A stretch of DNA of 64,000 nucleotides from assembly GCA_016866335.1 (NCBI GenBank), contig VGMT01000003.1, positions 62,001 through 126,000 on the forward strand, written 5' to 3'. The position numbers were made by a program, and so were the translations under genes. This document shows positions 34,785 through 44,074 of this stretch, one piece after another; the first letter of the stretch is position 1; every line of letters starts with the position of its first letter. The notes beneath the pieces were generated by a model, which worked only from the letters and a program-made list of their open reading frames with translations, did no database searches and was not told the origin of the DNA. The DNA comes from Bacteroidota bacterium. GTDB taxonomy: Bacteria; Bacteroidota; Bacteroidia; CAIKAF01.

Positions 34785-35868
34785 CGCAGCAAACGGATTG
34801 AAATTGATGGGTTTGGGCCAGCGATGTTGCCAGCCCGCCACCTCCGGCGTATTCGTTGCTGCTCCAGTAGTCGCCCGAATTCAAAGTCATGTTGAAGGTG
34901 ATTTTGTTACCATTGAGCACCAGCAGTTCGTTGAACGAAGGGAGGTACCAATCGGAGTATCCGTAGGCCACCAAATCGCTGCACACTTTGGCTGCGTAGT
35001 TTCCATTTCCTTGGTTTGCCACAATGGCGGCGGTGTTTATGGCTCCGTCGTTGCCGCTTTGCACTCCGATAAAGGTTTGGGTATTTGCCCAGGGACCGCT
35101 AAAGTTGTCGGTAGGGTGAACGGTAACGATTTGATTGTTGTTGTTGATGTAGGAGGGCAGGGGTGTAAAGCTAACTTGATTTCCGTAGGAGGTACCTGCG
35201 GCGTTGGTAGCGTAAGCCCGCACGTAGTAGAGGGTTCCGGGGGTAAGACCGGTTAAGTTGGCTGAAAAGTTACCGGTTCCTGAGCCGGCGGAGGCGACGG
35301 AATTGGCCAGTGTGGGTTGCTGAACGGTGGCATAGCAGAGACCGCGGGCTGTAACGGGGCTTCCGCCTGCGTTGGTTACGGAGCCGCTACCGGTTCGGCT
35401 GCTGCCTGAATTGGAACCCGAAATGCTAAAAACCGAATCGGTGCTTACCAAGGGGGGGCAACCACCCCAGGTTAGAATTCCGTTGCAGATGTTCAGGGTT
35501 TGGCCATAGGATCCGGGGGCCAAGAGTTGCCACTGGCTGCCATCCCAGTACAAAATTTCTCCGGGGTTGTTGCCGTTGGGAAGGGCGTTGCTTTGCAGCG
35601 AGTCGCCGCAGAGTTCGAGCCAAGCCAGTCCGTTGTAAAAATTCGCGCAGTTGGTGCTGGTATTAAAAATGTGCAGGCCTTTGGCGGGAGCTTGAATGGA
35701 ATCGCGTTGGGCTGTGCTTAGGCGTGGGGGCAAGAAGCCTTGTTGGGTGGCCGACAATTCCAAAACAGCGGTGGCATGGGGGGGGCCTGAAGGCAAGCCG
35801 ATTTTGGCTTGGGAGAACAGGGCCGGAGAAATGGCCAAAAAGGCAAAAAAGGCAAACAGTCGGATCAT
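34723..35868 (-). CDS. Secreted protein with fibronectin-like and DUF1566-like domains
   Basis: 381 residues. Signal peptide MIRLFAFFAFLAISPALFSQ, an N-terminal collar typical of Bacteroidota tail-fibre-like surface proteins (LELSATQQGFLPPRLS), a Ser/Gly/Thr-rich stretch, a type III fibronectin-like unit (ANLTGLTPGTLYYVRAYATN) and a C-terminal Lcl/DUF1566-type domain (YSDWYLPSFNELLVL, YWSSNEY, final VRCIRR). Probably surface-exposed adhesin-like. No T9SS tail is evident. First gene of the minus-strand run with HAD, MaoC and reductase genes. Confidence 0.75.
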   Translation of the reverse strand: MIRLFAFFAFLAISPALFSQAKIGLPSGPPHATAVLELSATQQGFLPPRLSTAQRDSIQAPAKGLHIFNTSTNCANFYNGLAWLELCGDSLQSNALPNGNNPGEILYWDGSQWQLLAPGSYGQTLNICNGILTWGGCPPLVSTDSVFSISGSNSGSSRTGSGSVTNAGGSPVTARGLCYATVQQPTLANSVASAGSGTGNFSANLTGLTPGTLYYVRAYATNAAGTSYGNQVSFTPLPSYINNNNQIVTVHPTDNFSGPWANTQTFIGVQSGNDGAINTAAIVANQGNGNYAAKVCSDLVAYGYSDWYLPSFNELLVLNGNKITFNMTLNSGDYWSSNEYAGGGGLATSLAQTHQFQSVCCDAGSNQNKTGYSGRVRCIRR

Positions 35869-36398
35869 GCTGTTGAAGTGCTGGTTCAGGGCTTAAAAGT
35901 AGGAATAATTGAGGCATGGATAGAGGGGGAAGCAATGGAATTTAGAGCCATTGGAAGCCTTCGGTCTATGTTGCAGATATGCTCAAAATTAAAATGCTGT
36001 GTTGAATTTGTTTGCAATGGGTTAGCCTCCAAATTTGGTGCGGTATAGGGTTTCTGTAATGCGGACAATAGGGTTCAGCGTTTTAAGCTACTGCGGAATA
36101 ACTCCCTAGCCAAAGTTAGTCGCCTTGATTTTTTGGTTTTCCTTGGATAGATTTAATAAACAACAATTTTGGTTTTTAGGGAGAAATGGGCAATAAACAG
36201 GTTGAAATTTATATGCAATTGCCATGTTTACATTGCCGTTAGTATACAATCTTCGCAAACTGCCAAATTAACGGCGTAAATCCCGAAAAATGGCTCAATA
36301 AAGTTCTAGCGCGCCGGCCTTGAATTTTTGACCTTTAGCTGGGCTAGTTTAATCGGCAATTCCAAGCTCTTTTGAATTTGGATGGCCTAAACCCCCGA
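35869..36398. other. Intergenic stretch without a supported gene
   Basis: 530 bp between the start of the DUF1566 gene and repeat copy D. Both strands hold only short overlapping frames without homology. Composition is AT-richer than the genes. No terminator or exact promoter box was found; a TACTTTTA lies upstream of the DUF1566 gene on the minus strand. Confidence 0.5.
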
Positions 36399-36546
36399 GC
36401 CGCCCGCGGCAGGGATTGAACAAGGTAGCACGCAGCGGTGGCGGGGCCTGGCCCGCGTGGCGCGGAGGCGACTTTAGGAGCCACCGCAAGCCCGCTGGGC
36501 CAGCCCCCGGCAACGGCGGACTACCTGTGAAAGCCCGCAGCCGCCC
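36399..36546 (+). repeat. GC-rich structured intergenic repeat, copy D
   Basis: Full copy on the plus strand, ending 25 bp from the stop of the M12B protease gene. Base stem GCGGC (36406-36410) with GCCGC at the right end; second stem AGGTAG (36423-36428) with CTACCT (36521-36526); apical stem GCGG-A-GGC / GCC-A-CCGC around loop GACTTTAGGA (36470-36479). The only copy whose consensus orientation is opposite to its nearest upstream gene. Confidence 0.88.
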
Positions 36547-36571
36547 AAAAGAAATAAACTGAAAAATGAAA

Positions 36572-38746
36572 TTATGGAACGATTACCCAGCGGAAGCTAC
36601 GAAGGATTCCGGCCGTCTCAATTTGAACCACATACAAGCCCGGCTTGGGGTCTTGAATGCGAATGCTGTTGCCTTCAAGGTTGGCGGCAACTTGCCTGCC
36701 GTCGCTGAAAAACACCCTGAATTTTTCCGGATTTAAGGCTGTGGCTAAAATGGTGCCGAGCCCCATCGAAGAAGGGTTGGGAAGAATTTCAAGGTTTTGT
36801 TTCCAGCTGCTTAAACCAGACGAAGGTGTGTTGTTGATGACAAAATCGGCGTTTGAAATGTCGTAAAAGATGTTGCCAACGCTTTCAACCATAACCCGCG
36901 CCTGGGTAATGAGCGTGGGTTCGTTCGGGAAAAACGGCAATATCAGGGTTTCTTGTCCGTCGTTGGCGGTAGCCGAAACCAGCGTGTAGGGGTAGGTGTA
37001 GCCACCGTCGGTTGACAGCAACAGGTTTACTTGACTGCAGTTCACCGGAGTTTGGTTCGTGTTTGCTACGTCCCAGCTTATGCTAACCAAAGAATCGGTT
37101 GACCATTGAATTTGGTTCGTGTTGGGGTTGCTTACCAAAAAGGGCCCTGCAAGAGCCGTGGCGTCGTAATCAACCTGGTGGTAACTCACTCCGCCACCGT
37201 TGGGCTGGTTGTCGCGTACGGTTACCCTGAAATCCATGGCTCGGGTATAGGTGGGTAGCTTTTCAAGGGCCGAGCTGGCGTTGCTTACCACAAAGCTAAG
37301 GCGGGGAAACCACCGGGTAGGGCTGTTGGTGGGCGGCAAGGAAACGAAAAGAGGAGGGGTGCCGGTGGTGGGGGTGTTGGCCAAGGCAATAGAAGCGCCC
37401 CGGTTGTATTGTTCCCAGCAATAGGTCAGGGTGTCGCCGTCGGCGTCGGTGCCAGCGGCGGTGAGTTTAAAGGGCGTTCCAATGGGGAAGAACGTTTGGG
37501 GAGTTGGTTGCCCGTTTACGGTAGGCGGGGTGTTGCCTGTTGGGGAGTTCGCGGAGCAGCCTCCGCCGGTTCCTTGCAAAAAAGTAAGCATGGTTTGGTA
37601 GCTGCGAACATGGAAATAGTCGTCGGAGTTGTTGCTGACGTTGTCGGCTTCGCAAATTCCAGCGTAGGCCATAATGGTGCTTCCGCTTCCCGGCTCGTAG
37701 GCGTTTTGACTTGAACGGTTTCCGCTGCAGGATCCAAGTCCCGAATTGAAGGTGTGGCTACCGTTAAACTGATGCCCAATTTCATGGGCCACATAATCAA
37801 CGTAAAAGGGGTCTCCAATGGGGTTGTTCAGCCCCGTTACTCCTTGAGCCTTAGAATTGGTGCATACCGAGGCCAGCGAGGCAATTCCACCACCGCCTGT
37901 ACTAAAAACATGGCCTATGTCGTAGTTGGCTGAACCAATAACTGCGTTGATGTTTGACTGGTTTTCACTTAGCATGGTAAACCCATCGTTGTTGGTGTAG
38001 GGGTCGCTAACCGAACTGGTGTAAATCAACAAATCGGTATTTGGTATTAGCACCATGCGCACCGCCAATTCTCGTTCATAAATTCCATTGACCCGATTCA
38101 TAGCGGTAACCATGGCCGCTAAGGCTCCGGTGGAACCGCCGTGGTAGTTGGTGTATTCGGCCGTAGCGGCTAAGGCTAGGCGATAGGTGCGCAAGGTTCC
38201 TCCGTTTGGATTTGTAGAAAAAGGGTCGAAAGGAGGGTCGTTAACGATGGCTTCTTTGTCGTCAAGGCCGCATTGAAAGGAATGGGGGTTTGGTAAATCA
38301 GCCTTAAAGTAGGCAAGGTGCCATTTGGCGTTGTTTGGACTAAGGGGGTCAATGTACCAATCGCCATTCGGGCTTAGCACTTGAACGTGGAATCCTTGTT
38401 GGGTTTGGTCGGCCCTTACAACCGCACTGGCATCTCCTTCAATTCGTCCAAACCAGGTTGAAATTTGAAGTTCAGCTTGTTTTCGGGCATCAGAAAGAAC
38501 GGCGTAGGGGGTTAATTGAGCCCAAACCCAGGAGCCGGAAGGGTGGGGTAGGGCAATGCGTACGGATGCAGCCTGCGTAAATTCATTGGACAGTCTTGTG
38601 TGCTCAAGGAAGGTGGCATTGAGGGGCTGAAAAAGGCTTGCTTGCCTATGTTCTTTGGGGACATCGAGTTTGGAAGCCGATTGGAAGGGGGATTGGGCTG
38701 AAACGGCTAGAGCAGTGCAAAAGGCAATGAAGACGATGTTTTTCAT
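36572..38746 (-). CDS. Secreted reprolysin-like (M12B) metalloprotease with T9SS sorting domain
   Basis: 724 residues. Signal peptide (first ~17), a propeptide region, and a zinc metalloprotease domain with VAHEIGHQFNGSHTF (HExxHxxxxxH-type) and a downstream Met-turn STIMAYAGIC. An Ig-like region follows and the last ~75 residues (LEILPNPSS ... GLYVVQIETAG ... RWVIVP) are a type A T9SS C-terminal sorting domain, so it is exported and anchored or released by type IX secretion. Its ATG overlaps the TGA of ribE, an odd coupling of unrelated functions. Confidence 0.93.
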   Translation of the reverse strand: MKNIVFIAFCTALAVSAQSPFQSASKLDVPKEHRQASLFQPLNATFLEHTRLSNEFTQAASVRIALPHPSGSWVWAQLTPYAVLSDARKQAELQISTWFGRIEGDASAVVRADQTQQGFHVQVLSPNGDWYIDPLSPNNAKWHLAYFKADLPNPHSFQCGLDDKEAIVNDPPFDPFSTNPNGGTLRTYRLALAATAEYTNYHGGSTGALAAMVTAMNRVNGIYERELAVRMVLIPNTDLLIYTSSVSDPYTNNDGFTMLSENQSNINAVIGSANYDIGHVFSTGGGGIASLASVCTNSKAQGVTGLNNPIGDPFYVDYVAHEIGHQFNGSHTFNSGLGSCSGNRSSQNAYEPGSGSTIMAYAGICEADNVSNNSDDYFHVRSYQTMLTFLQGTGGGCSANSPTGNTPPTVNGQPTPQTFFPIGTPFKLTAAGTDADGDTLTYCWEQYNRGASIALANTPTTGTPPLFVSLPPTNSPTRWFPRLSFVVSNASSALEKLPTYTRAMDFRVTVRDNQPNGGGVSYHQVDYDATALAGPFLVSNPNTNQIQWSTDSLVSISWDVANTNQTPVNCSQVNLLLSTDGGYTYPYTLVSATANDGQETLILPFFPNEPTLITQARVMVESVGNIFYDISNADFVINNTPSSGLSSWKQNLEILPNPSSMGLGTILATALNPEKFRVFFSDGRQVAANLEGNSIRIQDPKPGLYVVQIETAGILRSFRWVIVP

Positions 38747-39344
38747 GCGTTTGATTTAAAAGATGAGTGGTTCATCCAGGCTTGAATGTATTTGCCAAGG
38801 ATATCGAATTCAAGGTTTACGGTGTCGCCGATGTGAACAAGGTGTAAATTGGTGTGGTTCCAGGTGTAGGGAATTATGGCCACAGAAAAATATCCCGGCA
38901 GGCTGTCAACAACGGTTAAACTGATTCCGTTAATGGCAATGGAACCTTTGGGAACCGTAAGGTGGCTGGGCAAAGAATAGTGAACGCCCAATAAAAAACT
39001 ACCTTCTTGATTTTCTATAGAGCGAATGAGTCCTGTGCCATCGATATGTCCTTGAACAATATGCCCGTCAAACCTACCATGGGCGGGCAACACCGTTCAA
39101 TATTTACCTTGTCGCCCTTTTTTTTGTTCCCCAAATTCGTTCGGGTTAGGGTTTCGTGAATGGCAGTAACGGTGTAGCTGTTCTCTTGAATTCCATCTAC
39201 GGTAAGGCAAACACCATCATGGCATATACTTTGGTCAATTTTGAATTCGCTCAGGAGTGGGCAGGCAAGTCGAAATGTTGCATTGTTTTGAAAATGTACG
39301 ATTTCCAGTATTTCAGCTTGACTTTCTATGATTCCTGTAAACAT
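38743..39344 (-). pseudogene. ribE: Riboflavin synthase alpha chain, interrupted by a -1 frameshift
   Basis: Riboflavin synthase converts two 6,7-dimethyl-8-ribityllumazines to riboflavin. The first part starts MFTGIIESQ and runs to VNIER in one frame; the second, in another frame, continues VLPAHGRFDGHIVQGHIDGTG... to the end. Adding one G at about 39093-39094 (GG to GGG on the coding strand) joins them as ER-VLPAHGRFDGH, the exact length of the family. Everything else, including the second lumazine-binding repeat and the ATGA junction with the protease gene, is intact. Either a very recent mutation or an assembly error in an essential gene. Confidence 0.85.
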
Positions 39345-39439
39345 AAAAAACGACAGAATAAACAAATTCGATAAGCGGGGGCAGTAGTTTAAAGGAAGAA
39401 CAAGAGAGGACCAATTTGGTTGTTCAAAGAAACAAAAAA

Positions 39440-39464
39440 GGCCGAGAAAACTCGGCCTTTTTTT
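39440..39464. terminator. Bidirectional Rho-independent terminator
   Basis: Stem GGCCGAG / CTCGGCC with loop AAAA, flanked by a run of As on the left and Ts on the right, so it works for either strand. It ends the Omp28-like gene transcript on the minus strand, before ribE. Confidence 0.85.
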
Positions 39465-39482
39465 GTTTTCAAAGCATTAAAA

Positions 39483-41414
39483 TTAATGGCGAACCACCAA
39501 ACGGGTGCTCATTTCCATGTTTCCAGAAACAAGACGCACTAGGTAAAGGCCGTCGGCCCATTGAGCTGTGGATAGGTTCAATTGTTGGTCGCCTTTGATA
39601 AAGGTTTGCTCCTTGCTGGCATAAACCGTAGACCCAAGTGCATTCACAACTTCAACACGGCCAGCAAAATCCGCACTTAGGTTAAAGCGAAGGGTTGCCT
39701 GTTGGTTGGAAGGGTTGGGGTAGGTTGCCATTGAGTTTTGGGTTACTGGAATAACCTCTTCAAGACCCATGCTTTTCTCTTGAATAAAGATGTTGTCAAT
39801 AAACAGGTTGTCGCCATAATCAGAAACACCACGGAAGCGAATTAGAACGTCGCTTAAGCCACCGGCCCCTGCCATAGCGGCAAGTTCGGTTCTCCAATCA
39901 GCAGCAGCAGGAACAAATTGCTGTTGTGGGTTGCTAAGTGGGGTTGCTGTTTGCAAGGCTGTTCCAGCTTTGTTATAGAATTCAACCCAAGTGGAACCGC
40001 AGTTGGTAGAATACGACACAATCAAACGGTCGTTTTCGGGTGTTGCAACGGTATAATAGGTATAAGCTTCGTCGAATTTAAGTTCTGGGTTGGTAAAACC
40101 AGAGAGGTCGTAACGGGCTGTATATAGGTTGGCAACGGTTCCAGAAGACATATTATAGAAGAAACAACGCATAAATTTAGAGGCTCCATTGTTGATGGAA
40201 ACCCAGCCCCAACCATTGGCGCCTGGGGTGTTTTCGATGATGTAGCTGCTTGGGAATACGTTGCCTTCGAAATTAACCACACTGGTTAGGACACTTGGAG
40301 TTCCAGACATTTGAAAGACAGCCGACCCTTGGCCGATGGCGTTTGTTGAACCGCTGTTGTTGATGTTGGTCAACCAAACGTTCAGGGAGTGCGCACCACC
40401 GCTAACTCCTGAAATAGCAGGGATAGAAACGTTGGCGGTTCCATTTGGGGCAATGTTTCCATTGAAAGGAACGGTAGAAGGGCTTCCGTTGTCAACTTGG
40501 TAATTCACGGTAGCCGAGGTAATGGCATTGTTGCCTGTATTGCTAAGGGTTGCGGTTGCGTTGTTTAGGTCGCCGGTGCAATTGATGGCGGGGCTATTGG
40601 TGGTAACCGCGCTCACAGTAGCGTAGTTTGAAACAGGAACGGGGGCGCTGTAGCCAGCCTGATACACCTCTTTGGTAGCGTTGTTTTGGATAAAAGCAAC
40701 CACGGCCACTTCAGGTAATTTGTACAGGAACGAAGGCAATGCCACAGTCCAAGAATAGGCGTCTTGTTGCCCGGGTAGCCAGTTGCTGTTCAGGGTGGTT
40801 CCGTTTCCGTCGGGATACATTTTACGAACTACTCCTTTGAATGAAGTTTCGCCGTTTGATCCAGGGGCAGAGGCAAAGGTGATGGTTTTTTCGGTAAGCG
40901 CGACGTGCAACTTAACTAGGCCAGAGCCAAGCAACAGCGAGTCGGTGCAGTTGATTGAAACCGAAATGGTTACGCTGTCTAGGTTGGGGTGAATGGTGTG
41001 GTAAACGGTTAAGTCGAACGGAGAAGTAACCGCATGGCGCGAATTGATGGCATTTTGGGTGAGGTTTGCCAAGGCGCCTGAATAATTGCTGCCTGCAAAA
41101 GCGGTTCCATCTAAGGTTCCCCAGGGCACGCCGGTAACTCCATAATAAGAAACCCGTGTAGCGATGTCGGCTGGACTTTGAGCATTCATAGGGTCGGTAC
41201 CAGGCCAATTGGTTTGGTACTTAATGGCCACCATTTTAGCTGGGTTGTTTGGGTAGCTGTTGGTAGCAGTTAAGGTATTGTAATTGGGGTTTTGACTGGC
41301 GCAAGGACCGCAGCTTGCGTTTGAAAAACCTTCGGCCAAAACCATGCGCTGGCTTTGAGCAATAACCATTGAACCTATGCAAAGGGCCAAGGCAGTTGTA
41401 GCTAATAATCTCAT
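39483..41414 (-). CDS. Omp28-related secreted protein with T9SS sorting domain
   Basis: 643 residues from the ATG at 41414. Signal peptide MRLLATTALALCIGSMVIAQ; the next domain (EGFSNASCGPCASQNP, then KMVAIKYQTNWPG and GVTGVPWGTLDG) is the Omp28 family, which has a thioredoxin-like fold with a CGPC motif. A CARDB-like region and a MAM/jelly-roll-like region follow; the last ~75 residues (TYPNPSNQQATLRFNLS ... GLYLVRLVSG) are a type A T9SS sorting domain. The start at 41444 would add ten residues before the signal peptide. Confidence 0.87.
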   Translation of the reverse strand: MRLLATTALALCIGSMVIAQSQRMVLAEGFSNASCGPCASQNPNYNTLTATNSYPNNPAKMVAIKYQTNWPGTDPMNAQSPADIATRVSYYGVTGVPWGTLDGTAFAGSNYSGALANLTQNAINSRHAVTSPFDLTVYHTIHPNLDSVTISVSINCTDSLLLGSGLVKLHVALTEKTITFASAPGSNGETSFKGVVRKMYPDGNGTTLNSNWLPGQQDAYSWTVALPSFLYKLPEVAVVAFIQNNATKEVYQAGYSAPVPVSNYATVSAVTTNSPAINCTGDLNNATATLSNTGNNAITSATVNYQVDNGSPSTVPFNGNIAPNGTANVSIPAISGVSGGAHSLNVWLTNINNSGSTNAIGQGSAVFQMSGTPSVLTSVVNFEGNVFPSSYIIENTPGANGWGWVSINNGASKFMRCFFYNMSSGTVANLYTARYDLSGFTNPELKFDEAYTYYTVATPENDRLIVSYSTNCGSTWVEFYNKAGTALQTATPLSNPQQQFVPAAADWRTELAAMAGAGGLSDVLIRFRGVSDYGDNLFIDNIFIQEKSMGLEEVIPVTQNSMATYPNPSNQQATLRFNLSADFAGRVEVVNALGSTVYASKEQTFIKGDQQLNLSTAQWADGLYLVRLVSGNMEMSTRLVVRH

Positions 41415-41505
41415 AGGTTTTAAGATGTTGTGATTTAACCTCAATGTTACGGAAAAATAAAATGAAATGGGTGAGAATCGGTCAAATTTTTTGCTGTCGC
41501 TGATT

Positions 41506-42252
41506 TTACTTGAACATTTTTTTCATGAGTGGGGTTGCGAACACAAAATCGCGAACCTCAGGCACTTGGGCTTTGATAATGCTGTTAGAGTCGCCCGTCC
41601 AAACAACGTTTCCTTTGAAAATAAAGGCAATATGGTCGCCAATTTCAAGGACAGAATTCATATCGTGGGTATTCACGATGGTTACGGTTTTGTATTCTTG
41701 GGTGATTTCTTGAATTAGGGCATCAATAACCAAAGATGTTCTTGGGTCAAGGCCTGAGTTGGGTTCGTCGAAGAACAGGTATTTGGGATTTAGGGCAATG
41801 GCACGGGCAATGGCCACGCGTTTTTTCATGCCGCCGCTGATTTCGGCAGGGTATTTAGAATGGGCTTGGTTAAGATTTACCCGATTCAAGCAAAAATTCA
41901 CCCGGTCCTCCAGTTCTGACTTTGCCATATCGGTGAACATTCGAAGCGGGAAGGCAACGTTTTCTTCTACCGTCATGGAATCGAACAATGCCCCCCCCTG
42001 AAAAACCATCCCAATTTCTTTTCGAATGGCCATTTTTTCTTCTAGGCTGGCATGTGTAAAGGCTCTGCCGGAATATAGGATTTCACCTTGGCTTGGAATT
42101 TCTAATCCCACTGCACACTTCATCAATACTGTTTTTCCACTGCCTGATTGACCAATGATTAAATTGGTTTTTCCTTCTTCAAAAGTAAGGTTTACGTCGG
42201 TCAGAATGTCCTTGTCTGCGAAACGCTTGTACAACCCTTTAATTTCAATCAT
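41506..42252 (-). CDS. MlaF-like ABC transporter ATP-binding protein
   Basis: 248 residues. Walker A GQSGSGKT (about 34-41), Q-loop VFQGGALFDS, signature ISGGMKKR, Walker B YLFFDEPNSGLD and the switch His in NTHDM. The GGALFDSMTV box is typical of ATPases that drive phospholipid transport across the envelope (Mla/TGD type). Its ATG overlaps the stop of the MlaE-like permease gene. A periplasmic MCE-domain partner is not seen here. Confidence 0.93.
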   Translation of the reverse strand: MIEIKGLYKRFADKDILTDVNLTFEEGKTNLIIGQSGSGKTVLMKCAVGLEIPSQGEILYSGRAFTHASLEEKMAIRKEIGMVFQGGALFDSMTVEENVAFPLRMFTDMAKSELEDRVNFCLNRVNLNQAHSKYPAEISGGMKKRVAIARAIALNPKYLFFDEPNSGLDPRTSLVIDALIQEITQEYKTVTIVNTHDMNSVLEIGDHIAFIFKGNVVWTGDSNSIIKAQVPEVRDFVFATPLMKKMFK

Positions 42253-42989
42253 AGCAGCAGTATTCGGGTAAGGATTAAATTCCAGAATAAGATGGCTATG
42301 CTGGCTTTGACTACCGCCTTTGTGCTGTTTTCTCCCACCTCTCGGCTTCCCCCCTCTACGTAATAACCTCGGTAGGCGCTAATGGATGTAATGATGAAGG
42401 CAAATACGATGCTTTTAATGATGGAGTACACCACATTAAAGGGGCGAAACTCAAACAGCAATCCGGTTAGGTAACTGGGCGCATCAAGCATACCGGTCAA
42501 CAAGCAGGCTAGGTATCCTCCGAAAATTCCTAAGAACATGCTCATTAGCGTTAAAACCGGATTTATAACAAGGGAGGCAGTAATTTTCGGTAAAATCAAA
42601 TAGCTTGCCGAGTTGACCCCCATAATCTCTAAGGCATCAATTTGTTCGGTTACCCGCATGGTTCCAATTTCCGAGGCAATACTTGAACCCACTTTGCCGG
42701 CAAGAATTAGGGCCACAACGGTGGATGAGAATTCTAAAAAAACCGATTCGCGCGTGGCATAGCCTATCGTTTCTCTTGGTATCAAAGGGTTATCGATGTT
42801 TGCAGCCATTTGAATGGCAATTACCGCTCCCATAAACAGCGATATAATGGCAATAATACCTATGGAGCCCAGGCCCAGAGCCTCCAGCTCTCTAAAAAAT
42901 TGTTCCCTGAAAAATTTGTTCCTGCCAGGTTGCTTGAACGTCCTGAAAACCAACAGGCAATATTTTCCGAAATTTTCAAAAAAACTCAA
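42249..42989 (-). CDS. MlaE-like permease of lipid ABC transporter
   Basis: 246 residues from a TTG start. Multi-helix MlaE family: LFMGAVIAIQ, ALILAGKVGSSIASEIGTMRVTEQIDALEIMGV is the coupling-helix region, split here over several motifs, and the end RGYYVEGGSREVG...ILT is typical. Moves phospholipids between inner and outer membrane with the MlaF-like ATPase. A frame opens upstream to 43052, but a TACCTTTG box lies inside that part and the family normally starts near SFFENFGKY, so TTG 42989 is preferred. Confidence 0.9.
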   Translation of the reverse strand: MSFFENFGKYCLLVFRTFKQPGRNKFFREQFFRELEALGLGSIGIIAIISLFMGAVIAIQMAANIDNPLIPRETIGYATRESVFLEFSSTVVALILAGKVGSSIASEIGTMRVTEQIDALEIMGVNSASYLILPKITASLVINPVLTLMSMFLGIFGGYLACLLTGMLDAPSYLTGLLFEFRPFNVVYSIIKSIVFAFIITSISAYRGYYVEGGSREVGENSTKAVVKASIAILFWNLILTRILLL

Positions 42990-43002
42990 ACCGCTTTTTT
43001 TG

Positions 43003-43010
43003 CAAAGGTA
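43003..43010 (-). promoter_or_regulatory. -7 box TACCTTTG deciding the mlaE start
   Basis: Exact box on the minus strand, 13 nt before the TTG at 42989, and within the longer open frame. It marks the start of the permease-ATPase operon. Confidence 0.55.
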
Positions 43011-43058
43011 ATGAATGCAAGGACTCCTACCTAATGGCACTAAAAACCGCAAGGGGTT

Positions 43059-43934
43059 TTAAGCCAATTGCAAGGTTGATTTGCAGTAATACGAGGGCAG
43101 CATGCCATGGTATTCAGAAAACATCTTTGAAAATTTGCTGACGCTGTTGTACCCAATTCGGTAGGCTACCTCTGATACATTGTATTTGTTTGAACTTAAT
43201 AGTGTTTTTGCAAGGTCCAGCCTAAGGTTCAGGTAATGTCGGTAAACGGAGACGCCCATTTCGCGGCGAAACACAATCTTTAATTTTGACACACTTATGC
43301 CAAGGGTTTGTGCAATCATTTCTAAGGTCAATGGCTGCCCTTCCAAATGCTGCTCCATCAAGTGTTTGGTTTGCGAAACCAGCCACTTATCCCTGCCCAA
43401 TTCTACCTGGCTCAATAATTCTTGTACGCTTTCCCACTCCCTCAGCAATAATACCACAAATCCATGCAGGTCCATTGTTTTTGGCTGATTCAGCCGTTCC
43501 TGCATAATAAGTTCGGTTTGCCAAACCAGCATTGCTTTTGAAATTTGTGCCTCGCTGTATTGAAAACTACCCATCTCACTTGGCCATTTCTTGCTCTTGC
43601 CTTGGTTTATTCTGCGAAGGGTGTACGTTAACCAGGCCGATTTCCCTATTAAAATAAGGTGCTTTCCAACATTTAAATGACAGGCTTTCCCTGCATGTTC
43701 ATTGTGCTTTGCGAAGCAAAACTGGCTTTTAAAAGAGGGGGTCGATTCCGTTTGATAACACGAAATCAAAAAGGTGTCTGCGGGCAAAACAAATTCAACG
43801 GGGCCGCCCTCTTGCTTAAAAACCTCTACGTGCACACAAAAAAGAAGGTCAACTTCCAATTCTGAGAAGGATACAACATGCAATCCGAAGCCATCAAACA
43901 AATTGTACATTTTTTTTTCAAACCTTTGAGTCAT
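43059..43934 (-). CDS. AraC family transcriptional regulator
   Basis: 291 residues. The C-terminal ~100 contain two helix-turn-helix units: LTLEMIAQTLGISVSKLKIVF and NVSEVAYRIGYNSVSKFSKMF, followed by the usual PSYY end. The N-terminal part is not recognisable as a known ligand domain. It ends 49 bp before the mlaE promoter box; whether it controls that operon is not shown. The signal is unknown. Confidence 0.92.
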   Translation of the reverse strand: MTQRFEKKMYNLFDGFGLHVVSFSELEVDLLFCVHVEVFKQEGGPVEFVLPADTFLISCYQTESTPSFKSQFCFAKHNEHAGKACHLNVGKHLILIGKSAWLTYTLRRINQGKSKKWPSEMGSFQYSEAQISKAMLVWQTELIMQERLNQPKTMDLHGFVVLLLREWESVQELLSQVELGRDKWLVSQTKHLMEQHLEGQPLTLEMIAQTLGISVSKLKIVFRREMGVSVYRHYLNLRLDLAKTLLSSNKYNVSEVAYRIGYNSVSKFSKMFSEYHGMLPSYYCKSTLQLA

Positions 43935-44074
43935 GTTTCAGGTCGCATTGAGTCTTTTTATTACGCTAAATCTAGAACCTTCTAACTGGAGGTGTTTTTT
44001 TATTTTTGATTTAACCGGCGTTTTGAGGCCGTTTAACCAAATCCTTCCTTTTTCGGGAAAATAAATTCCAAATT

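Noticed and set aside
34594-35256. 220-residue plus-strand frame opposite the DUF1566 gene and HAD start
   Set aside because: It is the mirror of a gene with signal peptide and recognisable domains; its translation has no family features and is GC-driven.
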